The notes beneath the pieces were generated by a model that did not search any database, had not been told where the DNA came from, and saw nothing but the letters and a program-made list of their open reading frames with translations. From the NCBI GenBank assembly GCA_050433985.1, contig JBNPWE010000013.1:30644-94643 (forward strand): a stretch of DNA of 64,000 nt, in the 5' to 3' direction. Each line of letters begins with the position of its first letter. Position 1 is the first letter of the stretch. Shown here piece after piece: positions 18,777 to 27,739 of this stretch. A program made the position numbers and the translations under genes. Source of the DNA: JACIYW01 sp014359745 (GTDB lineage: Bacteria; Pseudomonadota; Alphaproteobacteria; Rhodobacterales; Rhodobacteraceae).

Positions 18777-19378
18777 TGCCCCGCCTGATCCTCGAATCCT
18801 TCGACCCGCCGCGCAGCAACATGATCGACGAGATCATCGCGGGCACCCCCGCAGGCGAAGAGGCGCGCCTTGCCGCATACGAAAACGGTTACAAGGCCGG
18901 CTGGGACGACGCCGCCGCGCATGAGGCCGATGAACAGGCGCGTATCCGCGCCGACCTGGCACGCAACCTTCAAACCCTGTCCTTCACCTATCACGAGGCG
19001 CGCGCGGCGGTGCTGAAATCGCTGGCGCCACTGCTGCGCGAAATCGTCGCCCGCGTCCTGCCCGATCTGGCGCGCGACACCCTGGCCCATACGGTGGCCG
19101 AACGGCTGCTGCCCCTGGCCGGAAAGGCCGCCGATGTGCCGGTGTTGCTGACCTGCAGTGTCGCCGACCATGACACGCTGACAGGCGCGCTTGACGGCCA
19201 GGATCACCTGCCGCTGACCGTCAGCGTCGACCCCCTGCTTGCCGAAGGCCAGGTGCATCTGCGCCTTGGCGAGACCGAGGAACAGATCGACCTGAACAGC
19301 GCCATAGGCGCCATCGCCAATGCCGTCACCGCCTATTTCGCCACCGATCCCATGAAGGAGCATCAGATCCATGGATGA
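18776..19378 (+). CDS. FliH-like flagellar export regulator
   Basis: 200 residues, cytoplasmic and largely helical. The N-terminus is acidic (EIIAGTPAGEEARLAAYENG) followed by GYKAGWDDAA, typical of FliH; the C-terminal half (LKSLAPLLREIVARVLPDLA, VSVDPLLAEGQVHLRLGE) resembles the FliH/YscL fold that binds FliI. It lies between fliF and fliN and overlaps both. Sequence identity to FliH is low, so the name rests on layout and position. Confidence 0.75.
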   Translation: MPRLILESFDPPRSNMIDEIIAGTPAGEEARLAAYENGYKAGWDDAAAHEADEQARIRADLARNLQTLSFTYHEARAAVLKSLAPLLREIVARVLPDLARDTLAHTVAERLLPLAGKAADVPVLLTCSVADHDTLTGALDGQDHLPLTVSVDPLLAEGQVHLRLGETEEQIDLNSAIGAIANAVTAYFATDPMKEHQIHG

Positions 19379-19640
19379 CACATCGCCCCAAAACCCCTTC
19401 ACCCAGGTTCCGATAGAGATAACCATCTCTGTCGGCCACGCCCGGCCGCTGGTGCGCGACCTTTTGCGCCTGCGCCCCGATGCGGTGCTGCCGCTTGACC
19501 GCCGCGTCGAGGATCCGGTGGAACTTTATGTGGGCGACCGGCTGATCGCGCGCGGGGAACTGGAAGAGATGACCGGCGAACATGCCGGGCAACTTGCCGT
19601 GCGGCTGACCGAGATTGCCGATCTCAAGAACGGGCTTTAG
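19371..19640 (+). CDS. fliN: flagellar motor switch protein FliN
   Basis: 89 residues, a compact SpoA-domain protein: VPIEITISVGHARPLVRDLL, PDAVLPLDRRVEDPVELYVG, DRLIARGELEEM. FliN forms the lower C ring and also docks the export ATPase complex. Overlaps the FliH-like stop by 8 bp and is followed by fliP after 5 bp. fliM and fliG are not in the window. Confidence 0.93.
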   Translation: MDDTSPQNPFTQVPIEITISVGHARPLVRDLLRLRPDAVLPLDRRVEDPVELYVGDRLIARGELEEMTGEHAGQLAVRLTEIADLKNGL

Positions 19641-19645
19641 GCGCG

Positions 19646-20377
19646 ATGCTGCGCGGGCTGGCGCCTGTCTGTCTGGTGGTGGTGGTGCTGGGCGCGCTGC
19701 CCGCCATGGCACAGGAAATTACCCTGTCGCTCGGCGATGACACCTCGATCGCCGCGCGCGGGGTGCAATTGCTGATCGCGCTGACGGTGCTCAGCCTGGT
19801 GCCCGGCCTTGCGGTGATGATCACCGCCTTTCCCTTTATCGTCACGGTGCTGTCGATCCTGCGTCAGGCCATCGGCTTGCAGCAATCGCCGCCCAACATG
19901 CTGATCGTCACGCTGGCGCTGTTTCTCACCTGGTTCGTGATGGACCCGGTCTTGATGGAGGCATGGGCCAAGGGCGTGCAGCCCCTCATGGACGGCCAGA
20001 TGGAAATCGAAGCGGCCTTTACCGCCACCATCGCGCCGTTTCGCACCTTCATGGCCGCGCGCATGGATCCCGATACCTTTGCCGCCCTTGCCGCGCTGCG
20101 CCCCGATGCCACCCCGTCGGGGCCGATGGCCGGGGCCAATCTTTCGGTCCTGGTTCCGTCCTTCCTTCTGTCGGAAATCGCGCGCGCCTTTCAGATCGGG
20201 TTTCTGATATTCCTGCCGTTCCTGATCATCGATCTGGTGGTGGCGGCTGTCTTGATGTCGATGGGGATGATGATGGTGCCGCCCGCGGTGGTCTCGCTGC
20301 CGTTCAAGCTGGCGTTCTTTGTGGTGGCTGATGGCTGGGCGCTGGTGACGGGGGCGCTGGTGCGCAGTTATTTCTAG
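19646..20377 (+). CDS. fliP: flagellar export gate protein FliP
   Basis: 243 residues: signal peptide (APVCLVVVVLGALPAMAQ), four membrane helices and the FliP signatures SILRQAIGLQQSPPNMLIVT, FLLSEIARAFQIGFLIFLPF and IIDLVVAAVLMSMGMMMVPP. It builds the gate with FliQ and FliR. It is the last gene of fliF-fliH-fliN-fliP; mobile-element debris starts 6 bp after its stop. Confidence 0.96.
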   Translation: MLRGLAPVCLVVVVLGALPAMAQEITLSLGDDTSIAARGVQLLIALTVLSLVPGLAVMITAFPFIVTVLSILRQAIGLQQSPPNMLIVTLALFLTWFVMDPVLMEAWAKGVQPLMDGQMEIEAAFTATIAPFRTFMAARMDPDTFAALAALRPDATPSGPMAGANLSVLVPSFLLSEIARAFQIGFLIFLPFLIIDLVVAAVLMSMGMMMVPPAVVSLPFKLAFFVVADGWALVTGALVRSYF

Positions 20378-20383
20378 CGCGCG

Positions 20384-20467
20384 TTCCTGACAGACGGCCG
20401 TGTCGAGATCGACAACAACAGGGTCGAAAATCTGATCCGCCCCATCGCGAAGCGTGTTTCATTACCC
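20384..20467 (+). mobile_element. IS66-family transposase remnant
   Basis: In frame from 20384 the DNA encodes FLTDGRVEIDNNRVENLIRP then IAKR, the highly conserved end of the DDE domain of IS66 TnpC transposases. Nothing recognisable of IS66 remains on either side, so this is a scrap of about 80 bp. It begins directly after fliP. Confidence 0.75.
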
Positions 20468-20578
20468 ACCCTTTCTTCAAGTGTCTGTAAACATTTGAGG
20501 TGTATCCGGATCGGTAGGCGTGGATACCGCGAACACGCCGAACGGATGCTACGCGGTGCGCTGTCCAGGTTTTGCCTT

Positions 20579-20660
20579 GCCCGCTAAGGCGGGCCCATCC
20601 GATTGAGCGATGCGGCGATATCCTCGTCCGACCAGCGACCGGCCATGCTGCGCATTATTG
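20579..20660 (-). pseudogene. fragment of a recombinase-like gene
   Basis: On the minus strand the bases near 20587-20655 encode RSMAGRWSDEDIAASLNRMG followed by a stop. The WSDEDIAASLNRMG stretch is typical of the helix-turn-helix tail region of site-specific recombinases and some transposases. Only about 22 codons survive. A 6-bp stem (GCCCGC and GCGGGC around TAAG, 20579-20594) lies at its end. Confidence 0.4.
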
Positions 20661-20960
20661 CCAACGCATCGTCGGCTCTTCCCGAATGGTGGCGATGCGC
20701 TGGTCCAGCGGCGGGCGTTGCAGGTCTTCGGCTGACAACCGCAGGCGGCGCAGGGCGACCACGACCGGGCCGGTCCCGGCAGCCGCCTGGCTCAGCCGCC
20801 GCGCCAACTGGACGGTGGCCTGTTCGACCTGACCCATCGACATGCCCGCCAGATCGCCCGCGCGTTCCAGCATCTGAATGCTGGCAACCGTTGTGCCAAA
20901 CGAGGCCGCGAGCTTGGCCCGCGCATCATCGTCGCCGACAGCCTGGGCGAGGCCGGAGAT
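20655..20960 (-). pseudogene. phage tail tape-measure fragment
   Basis: An open minus-strand segment of about 100 codons reading ISGLAQAVGDDDARAKLAAS, FGTTVASIQMLERAGDLAGM, SMGQVEQATVQLARRLSQAA and LRLSAEDLQRPPLDQRIATI. This repetitive helical pattern (a LERAGDLAG-type helix, then LSAEDLQ and LDQRIATI) is that of prophage tail length tape-measure proteins. Both ends are broken: one ends at a stop at 20655, the other abuts an IS256 scrap at 20961. No other phage genes remain. Confidence 0.5.
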
Positions 20961-20963
20961 CGG

Positions 20964-21209
20964 CTGTTTACCTTCACGTGCCTGGAACCATCACAGTGGA
21001 AATCCGCCAGGACGACAAACGCCATACAGCCCCTGAACAAGCAATTCCGCCGCCGCATCAAGACCCAGACCGTGCTGCCCTGCGCAGAAACCGTGCCGAT
21101 GCTGCTGTGGGCGCTGATGGCATCATGCCAAATCCAGATGCGAAAGGTCGATGGCTGGCAAACCTTGGCGCAGCCCATCGCCCCGATCAGTCTTGACCTC
21201 GTCGCCTGA
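20964..21209 (+). mobile_element. IS256-family transposase C-terminal remnant
   Basis: In frame from 20964 to a TGA at 21207-21209 the DNA encodes LFTFTCLEPSQWKSARTTNA, QPLNKQFRRRIKTQTVLPCA, ETVPMLLWALMASCQIQMRK and VDGWQTLAQPIAPISLDLVA. This is the C-terminal part of an IS256 (Mutator-type) transposase. The catalytic N-terminal two thirds are gone. From 21210 to the regulator start at 21386 I see no gene. Confidence 0.85.
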
Positions 21210-21385
21210 TCAGGTCCAAATGCGCATGCTCGGAGAACGCCGCCAGAGAATTTCCACCACTTTCGAGACACAACCGCATCGAATTAGCACATTCACTTTT
21301 TATCAGTTTCTCACAATGGACCGATAGCGGTCGATGAGTTAACAATCAACCGGCAGCGTTCACTCAATTCAGCGGCTTGATCCTC

Positions 21386-22093
21386 ATGAAAAAATCCGAA
21401 GGCCTTGATATCGCAAGAAGGTCGCTGTTGATGAGGCCCCTGCCGAACGAAGTTGCAGAGGCGTTGTTGACCGATGCGTCGGCGCATGAATTCGCGCGGG
21501 GAGAAACGATTTTCCTGCAAGACGAAAAGGCAACTGTGGTCCATGTGGTGCTGGAAGGATGGGTCAAACTTTACCGGATTGCACCCAACGGCAACGAGAC
21601 GGTGGTCAACGTATTCACCAGAGGCCACAGCTTTGGCGAAGCTGTGGCGTTTCGAATGAAGCCCTATCCTGTGTCGGCTGAGGCGGTAACCGACTGTACT
21701 CTGTTGCAGATTTCAGCGCGGCGTTTCATCGCGATGCTGCAGCGCGAACCGGAGGTGGCGATCGCGGTGGTCGCCTCGACCTTCCAGCACCTGCATGAGC
21801 TCGTCGTTCAGGTCGAGCAGATCAAGTCGCAGACCGGCGCGCAGCGGGTGGCGAATTTTCTGATCCGTCTTTGTATCTGCAAATCTGGAAGTTGCGTGGT
21901 GACCTTGCCGTATGATAAACTGCTGATCGCAGGGTGGCTTGGCATGAAACCCGAGAGCCTGTCGCGCGCTTTTTCCAAGCTCAAACCGGTCGGCGTGCGT
22001 ATCAGCCGCCACCATGCCACCATAGACGACATCAAGATGCTGCAGGCCTATGCCGAACAGGATCCGGCGGATGCATGGAGTAAGGCATTGTGA
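21386..22093 (+). CDS. Crp/Fnr-family regulator, Dnr/NnrR-like
   Basis: 235 residues: an N-terminal cyclic-nucleotide-binding-type barrel (about 20-130, FARGETIFLQDEKATVVHVV, GWVKLYRIAPNGNETVVNVF) and a C-terminal HTH with recognition helix PESLSRAFSKLKPVG. The E..SR pattern is that which reads TTGAT-type half sites in FNR. The N-terminal FNR cysteines are missing, so it is not an iron-sulfur FNR; a heme/NO-type Dnr or NnrR is more likely. It is the natural candidate regulator of the nor and nir promoters, which carry TTGAC-N4-GTCAA boxes. Confidence 0.8.
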   Translation: MKKSEGLDIARRSLLMRPLPNEVAEALLTDASAHEFARGETIFLQDEKATVVHVVLEGWVKLYRIAPNGNETVVNVFTRGHSFGEAVAFRMKPYPVSAEAVTDCTLLQISARRFIAMLQREPEVAIAVVASTFQHLHELVVQVEQIKSQTGAQRVANFLIRLCICKSGSCVVTLPYDKLLIAGWLGMKPESLSRAFSKLKPVGVRISRHHATIDDIKMLQAYAEQDPADAWSKAL

Positions 22094-22650
22094 AAAAATT
22101 GGAATTTTGTCTTTCCGCGATTGATGACGCGAATGCGCATGATCCTGACCGGACCGAGGGACAGCCTGCCGCGCAGCTTTACGGGCAGCGGATGAGCGCC
22201 GAGTTGGAGCGGCTTTTCCCGGATGCGTCGGAGCCGTTGCAGATCGCCGCGCGGGGCCAGCATATCGAACGTTGGGTATTGAAAAGAAAGGATTTTCCAG
22301 AAGGGCGCGCCGGGTATCTGACATGGCGCACCGCACTGGCGAAACACCATGCCACGCGTGTGGCCGAGATCATGGCGGAGGCCGGGTATGGCACCCATGA
22401 TATTGAAAACGCTGGACAAATGATCCGAAAGGAAGGGATCAAGCGCAACCGAGAGGTACAGGCGCTGGAGGACGTGATCTGTTTTACCTTTCTGAAATGG
22501 TATTTCGCCCCCTTCGCACCCACGCAGGATTCTGAAAAGATGGATAGAATCGTCACAAAGACGGCGTTGAAAATGTCGGCAGAGGGCCGGGCACGGGTAC
22601 TGAGAGAGTTCGATCTGCCGGACAATCTGGCCCAGAAATTTGTGGTCTGA
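22090..22650 (+). CDS. DUF4202 family protein
   Basis: 186 residues, cytoplasmic. Conserved DUF4202 blocks: IDDANAHDPDRTEGQPAAQL, YGQRMSAELERLFPDASEPL, ARGQHIERWVLKRKDFPEGR and AGYLTWRTALAKHHATRVAE. The spaced His and acidic residues suggest a metal-dependent HD-like fold, but the function is unknown. A GTG start overlaps the stop of the regulator gene, so the two are translationally coupled and probably act in one nitrosative or denitrification response. Confidence 0.85.
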   Translation: MKKLEFCLSAIDDANAHDPDRTEGQPAAQLYGQRMSAELERLFPDASEPLQIAARGQHIERWVLKRKDFPEGRAGYLTWRTALAKHHATRVAEIMAEAGYGTHDIENAGQMIRKEGIKRNREVQALEDVICFTFLKWYFAPFAPTQDSEKMDRIVTKTALKMSAEGRARVLREFDLPDNLAQKFVV

Positions 22651-22774
22651 CAGGCCGAAACACAACAGGAAATCTCGTACGTTTCGTATGGTTTATACAT
22701 GGATTTCGCAGGTAATCTGGCCGGTTTTCGAAAATGAACGGACGTTTCGTACGCTCTCGGGCGGCCCGACGCCC

Positions 22775-23050
22775 CTAGAGCAGGCCCGGCGCCAGATAGA
22801 GACCCAGCAACAGCAGACAAAAGAGCGCCAGAGCCACCTCGAACCCGCGCCGCCAGAACGGGGCGGCGGCAAGGCCAAGGTAGCGTGCGAGAATCACCCG
22901 TGCCTTGAGCCAGGCGAGTGCAAGGATTAGTGCCCCGGCAAATGCGGTCAGCCCAGGCGGCCAGTGCCAGAATGACAAGGCGGTCGCGCCAAGGCTGAAG
23001 CCGATGAGCGCGACCCAGGCGCGCAAAAGGGGATCGCGGGGCATGGCCAT
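22775..23050 (-). CDS. norF: nitric oxide reductase accessory protein NorF
   Basis: 91 residues with three hydrophobic segments (WVALIGFSLGATALSFWHW, FAGALILALAWLKARVILAR, ALALFCLLLLGLYLAPGLL), matching the small membrane protein NorF. It is the last gene of norCBQDEF, and its start overlaps the norE stop. NorE and NorF help nitric oxide reductase reach full activity. Small size makes the call depend partly on position. Confidence 0.8.
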   Translation of the reverse strand: MAMPRDPLLRAWVALIGFSLGATALSFWHWPPGLTAFAGALILALAWLKARVILARYLGLAAAPFWRRGFEVALALFCLLLLGLYLAPGLL

Positions 23051-23598
23051 CACCGCAGCAGGTAGATGACCGGAAATAGCAGCACCCAGATCAGATCAAC
23101 CATGTGCCAGAAGGCCGCCCCGGCCTCGATATTGCGGGGGTCGTCTTTCCATGCCACCAGCAGCAGGACCAGAACCCCGGCCACCACATGCGCGGCATGA
23201 AAGCCGGTGAGACCGTAATAAAAGGTAAAGAACGGGTGGCTGTCCCACGCGATGCCATCCGCCGCCTTGCCCGCATATTCGATGGATTTGACGATCAGGA
23301 ACACGACCCCCAGAAGCGCCGCACCGACAAGGGCGAGACGCGCCGCGCCACGCCGCGCGCCCTCGCGCAGGCGCAGGGCCCAGGCGGCAAGCGCGCCGGA
23401 GGTGATGAGAACCACCGTGTTCAGCCCCGCCCCGGCGCGATAAAGCGCGCCCTGTGCTGTGGCAAAGCCCTCGGGGTCGGTGAAGCGGACGGCGAGGAAG
23501 GCCGCCAGACCGGCACCGAACACCAGAAGCTCGCTGACGATCAGCACCCAGATCATCAGATCGCCGGGCAATTCATCGAACACGCTGGTGTCGCTCAT
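23050..23598 (-). CDS. norE: NorE, cytochrome oxidase subunit III-like protein
   Basis: 182 residues, five membrane helices. It belongs to the subunit III family: MIWVLIVSELLVFGAGLAAF, FYYGLTGFHAAHVVAGVLVL and FWHMVDLIWVLLFPVIYLLR are diagnostic. NorE is an accessory to cytochrome c-dependent NO reductase. Starts inside the norD stop (ATGA). Confidence 0.9.
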   Translation of the reverse strand: MSDTSVFDELPGDLMIWVLIVSELLVFGAGLAAFLAVRFTDPEGFATAQGALYRAGAGLNTVVLITSGALAAWALRLREGARRGAARLALVGAALLGVVFLIVKSIEYAGKAADGIAWDSHPFFTFYYGLTGFHAAHVVAGVLVLLLVAWKDDPRNIEAGAAFWHMVDLIWVLLFPVIYLLR

Positions 23599-25538
23599 AC
23601 GCCAACCAGTTCGCGGTAGATCATCGGCAGCGCCTCGGTCAGGCGTTCGGGGTGCGGGATGACGTGAAAGGCCCCTTGCCCGAACATCCGCGCGAACCAG
23701 GCCTTGGCCTGTTTGTCGACGGTGATGCCAAAGACCGACTGCCCGGCGCGCCGCGCCTCGCGCACCGCCATGGCGGTGTCTTCGATGCCGTGGCGGCCTT
23801 CGTAATGATCGAGATCGTTGGGCTTGCCATCGGTGATGACCAGAAGCAGGCGGCGGCGGTGCCCCTGCCGTGCCAGATCGGCGGAGGCATGGCGGACAGC
23901 GGCCCCGAGGCGGGTGTAGAAACCGGGGCGCAAGCCCGCGATGCGCTGCTCGATCAGGCCGGTCATCGGCTCGGTGAAATCCTTGCAGGTCTGGATATAG
24001 ACACGGTCGCGCTTGAGCGAAGAAAAGGCGTGGATGGCGAACTCGTCACCGCAGGCGTCCAGCCCCCAGGCCAGCGCCGCCAAAGCCTCGCGCTCGATGT
24101 CGATCACGGCGCGGTCGCCCACGGCGCTCTCGGTCGAGCGGCTGACATCCAGAAGGATCGACACCGCCAGATCGCGGGCAACGGGGCGCGTCTGCCGCCA
24201 GATCCGGTTGGAGCCTGCGCCGTTTGCCAGAATATCGACCCGCGCGCGCACCGCCGCGTCCATGTCCAACTCGTCGCCGTCAAGCTGGCCGGGAATCGAA
24301 ACGCGACCCGGGCGCAGCGCCTCGAACTGGCGTCTGACATGGGTGATACGGCGCGCGGCGCGCGGGTCCTCGCGAAAGGCGGGAACGCAGTCCACCGGCT
24401 CCGCCATACTGTCGAGCACGCGCACGTGATCGGGCAGGTAGGCCCCGATGCGCGTGTCCCATTCGGGATAGAGCGTGACGCCCGAGAGGCGTTCGCGGTC
24501 CACGTCTTCGGGGGCAAGATCGAGATGCAGTTTGAGGCGCGTTGCGGGGGCCTTGGATATCTGCCCCAGCCCGATTTCTTCTTGGTCGTCGGCGGCCTTC
24601 TTGGCGCTGTCGGGATCGTCATCATCGACCCGGCGGTTGAGGTTGAGAAACTCGGCCCAACTTAGAATCGCCTCGAATTTATGCAGGATCAGGCTGTCGC
24701 GGCGCTCGGCCTGATCGGCGTGGCGGCGGCGGGCGCGGTGGGTCTTGTCGCTGCCCTCTTCGGGCGGGCCATCCGTGTCGCGGCTTTCCACCTCGTCGCG
24801 GGCCGAGAGAACCAGCGCGCGCAGGTCGGGCCAGAGCGCGACGGGCCGGTAAGGGCGATAGCCGCGCGGGGCGGTGAGGGCTGAAAACTCGCCGCTCTCC
24901 ATCGCGGTTTTGAAGTCTTCGGCGCGCGCAGATAGCGGCGCGGGATCACCCAGAAGGTGCCGGATCAGCGCCTCGATTACCGCCTCAGAGCGCGGCAGGC
25001 CGACGGAGGGGCGGTAGTGCAGCGTGGCCGAGCAGAGGCCCGCGTAGAGATCGCGCAGCCCCGGTGCGGCGGCCAGCGCGGCGCGGGTCATCTCATGCGC
25101 AGCGCGCAAGGATAGCAGGTCGGCGCGCAGCGGGTCGGGGTCGCTCGCGGGAGCAGACGCATGGGCCACCGCCGCCGCGAGCCAGAGATAGAGTGCGCCG
25201 TTGGCCTCACGCGTGGGGAAAAGCGCCAGGGATTCGGGCAGGCGCAGCACCTCGCCGTCGAAACTGGCGCGCGGGGTCAGTTCGGCGTCGGTCCCCAACC
25301 GGCGCAAAAAGCGCAGGCGGTGGCGCGATACCTCGGGCGAGACGGGCCTGATCTCGACCGAATGCGCGCCGCCCAGCCCGCGAAAGAAAACTGCCAGCCG
25401 CCCGCTGACCTCTGAAAGGTCAACCGCGGCTCCGTGATGCACCTGCGGCGCATCGAGGCGGCTGGCAAACGCATGCCACAGTTTCCCGATGGTTTCTTCG
25501 GGTTCCCATGGCTCGATGTCGATCCCGGTCATGGCCAT
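23595..25538 (-). CDS. norD: NorD, VWA-domain activator of nitric oxide reductase
   Basis: 647 residues. The C-terminal von Willebrand A domain has a MIDAS motif (SILLDVSRSTES, about residue 465) and LLVITDGKPNDLDHYEGRHG near the end. The N-terminal two thirds are the helical NorD region. NorD works with the AAA+ protein NorQ to mature or activate NorBC, including insertion of the non-heme iron. It lies between norQ and norE in the standard order. Confidence 0.93.
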   Translation of the reverse strand: MAMTGIDIEPWEPEETIGKLWHAFASRLDAPQVHHGAAVDLSEVSGRLAVFFRGLGGAHSVEIRPVSPEVSRHRLRFLRRLGTDAELTPRASFDGEVLRLPESLALFPTREANGALYLWLAAAVAHASAPASDPDPLRADLLSLRAAHEMTRAALAAAPGLRDLYAGLCSATLHYRPSVGLPRSEAVIEALIRHLLGDPAPLSARAEDFKTAMESGEFSALTAPRGYRPYRPVALWPDLRALVLSARDEVESRDTDGPPEEGSDKTHRARRRHADQAERRDSLILHKFEAILSWAEFLNLNRRVDDDDPDSAKKAADDQEEIGLGQISKAPATRLKLHLDLAPEDVDRERLSGVTLYPEWDTRIGAYLPDHVRVLDSMAEPVDCVPAFREDPRAARRITHVRRQFEALRPGRVSIPGQLDGDELDMDAAVRARVDILANGAGSNRIWRQTRPVARDLAVSILLDVSRSTESAVGDRAVIDIEREALAALAWGLDACGDEFAIHAFSSLKRDRVYIQTCKDFTEPMTGLIEQRIAGLRPGFYTRLGAAVRHASADLARQGHRRRLLLVITDGKPNDLDHYEGRHGIEDTAMAVREARRAGQSVFGITVDKQAKAWFARMFGQGAFHVIPHPERLTEALPMIYRELVGV

Positions 25539-25541
25539 GCC

Positions 25542-26363
25542 TCACCCAAAGACGGCCGTGACCAGATCGAGGAGCCCGCGTTTGATATCCGCGTCATCGG
25601 TCAGCGGCTGGATCATCGCGGCCTCGATGGCGCGCTCGATGGGCAGTCCCGTGACGATGAGGGTCGCGGCGTAGATAACCAGGCGGGTTGAAACCCCCTC
25701 CTCCAGATCCTGCCCCTTGAGGGCGCGCAGCTTGCCCGCAAGCCGCACGAGGGCGGCGGCGCGGTCCTTTGAGATGCCGGATTCCTGCACGACGATCCGG
25801 GTTTCCAGATCGGGCGGCGGAAAGTCGAACTCCATGGCGACAAAGCGTTGCCGCGTGGAGGGTTTCAGCGTCTTGAGGATATTCTGATAGCCGGGGTTGT
25901 AGGAGGCCACGAGCATGAAGCCGGGGGCGGCCTCCAATTCCTCGCCAGTGCGGTCGATCGGCAGGATGCGGCGGTCGTCGGTCAAAGGGTGCAGGACCAC
26001 CGTCACATCCTTGCGCGCCTCGACCACCTCGTCGAGGTAACAGATCGCCCCCTCGCGCACCGCGCGGGTGAGCGGCCCATCAACCCACACCGTCTCGCCA
26101 CCCTTGAGAAGGTAACGCCCGATCAGGTCGGCCGCCGACAGGTCATCGTGGCAGGCCACGGTATAAAGCGGGCGGCCAAGGATTGCGGCCATATGCGCCA
26201 CGAACCGGGTCTTGCCGCAGCCCGTCGGCCCCTTGAGCAGCACCGGCAGGTCGTTTTCGCTGGCGGCCCGAAACAGCGCGCATTCATCGCCTTGCGCGAG
26301 GTAGAAGGGGGCGGTTGCCGCCCCCCCCTGTTGCAGGGTCATGTCTCCGTCCATGTCACTCAC
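25542..26363 (-). CDS. norQ: NorQ, MoxR-type AAA+ ATPase
   Basis: 273 residues of the CbbQ/NirQ/NorQ group. Walker A GPTGCGKT is at about residues 45-52 and Walker B is in AICYLDEVVEARKDV; SYNPGYQNILKTLKPSTRQR is the family sensor region. It pairs with NorD in remodelling NO reductase. The ATG overlaps the norB stop (ATGA). Confidence 0.95.
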   Translation of the reverse strand: MSDMDGDMTLQQGGAATAPFYLAQGDECALFRAASENDLPVLLKGPTGCGKTRFVAHMAAILGRPLYTVACHDDLSAADLIGRYLLKGGETVWVDGPLTRAVREGAICYLDEVVEARKDVTVVLHPLTDDRRILPIDRTGEELEAAPGFMLVASYNPGYQNILKTLKPSTRQRFVAMEFDFPPPDLETRIVVQESGISKDRAAALVRLAGKLRALKGQDLEEGVSTRLVIYAATLIVTGLPIERAIEAAMIQPLTDDADIKRGLLDLVTAVFG

Positions 26364-27724
26364 TCCGCAGCCACCGTGGGTTCGGCCGAGATGATCTCGC
26401 GCCGCGGGAAAGCGAGCGAATAGATCAGCAGCAAGACGCCAAGGAACACCACCACGCCCGCGCCAAAGCGCATCCAGTAGAACAGCGCCAGTTGGTCCTG
26501 CACCTGCATGTAGTATTCGCCCATCACCCGTTGCAGGTGGGTCTGGATCGTACCGGCAAATGTCAGCGTGAAGGTCATGAAGACCATACCGCCCGACATC
26601 AGCCAGAAGGCGGCCATGTTGAGCACCTGATTATAGGGATCGCGGCCCCGCAGAATGGGGAGCGCATAGGTGAAGATCGCGATGTTGAGACAGACATAAG
26701 CCCCGTAAAACGCGAGATGCCCATGAGCTGCCGTGATCTGCGTGCCGTGGGTGTAATAGTTGACCCCGTGCAGCGTGTGCAGAAAGCCCCATACCCCGGC
26801 CCCGAAGAAGGCGAGCGTCGCGCAACCAAGGCTCCACAAAAGCGCCGCCTTGTTGGGATGATCCCGCCGCCCCTTCCAGACCATGACGAAGGCAAAGGCC
26901 ATCATCGCGAAGAACGGCACCACCTCAAGCGATGAGAAGATCGAGCCGATCCACTGCCAATACCCCGGCGTGCCGATCCAGTAATAGTGGTGCCCGGTGC
27001 CGAGAATGCCGGAAAACAGCGCGGCGGCGACGATGACATAGAGCCATTTTTCCACCACCTCGCGGTCAACGCCCGTGAGTTTCAGCATCAGGAAGGCCAG
27101 GATCGAAGCCATGATGAGTTCCCACACCCCTTCGACCCAGAGATGGACGATATACCACCAGTATTGCTTGTCCACCGCGAGGTTCTCGGGGTTGTAGAAG
27201 GCAAACAGGAACAACAGCGCCAGCCCCCAAAGACCGAGCAGAAGGATGTTGGAAATCGCGGTCTTGCGGCCCGCCAGCACCGTCATGGTGACGTTGTAGA
27301 GAAAGATCAGCGCCGCCACGACGATGCCGATCTTGACCCAGACGGGCTGTTCGATGAACTCGCGCCCCTCCTTGCCCAGAAGCCAGTGCCCCTCAAAGAG
27401 GTTGAACAGATAGGTCACCACCACGCCCAGCGTGCCGATCACGAGGATGATCAGTTGCAGATAGGCCAGCTTGGTGGAGTGGATCTCGCGCTCGGCCTCT
27501 TCGGGGATCAGGAAATAGGCCGCGCCGAAAAAGCCCAGCAGAAGCCAGACGATGAGCGAATTGGTGTGCAGCATCCGCAATGTGCTGAACGGCACAAGTT
27601 CGCTCAGGAAATTGGGGCTGACATAGACCCAGCCCACCAGCAGCCCGCCGATGATCTGGATCAGGAACAGCCCGAGCGCCACCGAGAAATAGGCCAGCGC
27701 GATTTTCTGTGTTTCGTATTTCAT
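26360..27724 (-). CDS. norB: nitric oxide reductase cytochrome b subunit NorB
   Basis: 454 residues with 12 membrane helices. Heme and non-heme iron histidines lie in LRMLHTNSLIVWLLLGFFGA, HLWVEGVWELIMASILAF, GTGHHYYWIGTPGYW and THGTQITAAHGHLAFYGAY. NorB reduces two NO to N2O in the inner membrane using electrons from NorC. The N-terminus lacks the long quinol-oxidase-type extension of qNor, so this is the cytochrome c-dependent cNor form. Confidence 0.97.
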   Translation of the reverse strand: MKYETQKIALAYFSVALGLFLIQIIGGLLVGWVYVSPNFLSELVPFSTLRMLHTNSLIVWLLLGFFGAAYFLIPEEAEREIHSTKLAYLQLIILVIGTLGVVVTYLFNLFEGHWLLGKEGREFIEQPVWVKIGIVVAALIFLYNVTMTVLAGRKTAISNILLLGLWGLALLFLFAFYNPENLAVDKQYWWYIVHLWVEGVWELIMASILAFLMLKLTGVDREVVEKWLYVIVAAALFSGILGTGHHYYWIGTPGYWQWIGSIFSSLEVVPFFAMMAFAFVMVWKGRRDHPNKAALLWSLGCATLAFFGAGVWGFLHTLHGVNYYTHGTQITAAHGHLAFYGAYVCLNIAIFTYALPILRGRDPYNQVLNMAAFWLMSGGMVFMTFTLTFAGTIQTHLQRVMGEYYMQVQDQLALFYWMRFGAGVVVFLGVLLLIYSLAFPRREIISAEPTVAAE

Positions 27725-27739
27725 TGGTCCGGTCCTTTC

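Noticed and set aside
20655..20960. Functional small gene
   Set aside because: The protein pattern is a broken tape-measure segment without a start at a sensible place, and both ends meet other fragments.
22651..22774. Direct repeat ACGTTTCGTA as an operator
   Set aside because: Two 10-bp copies lie between convergent genes where no promoter is expected; likely chance.
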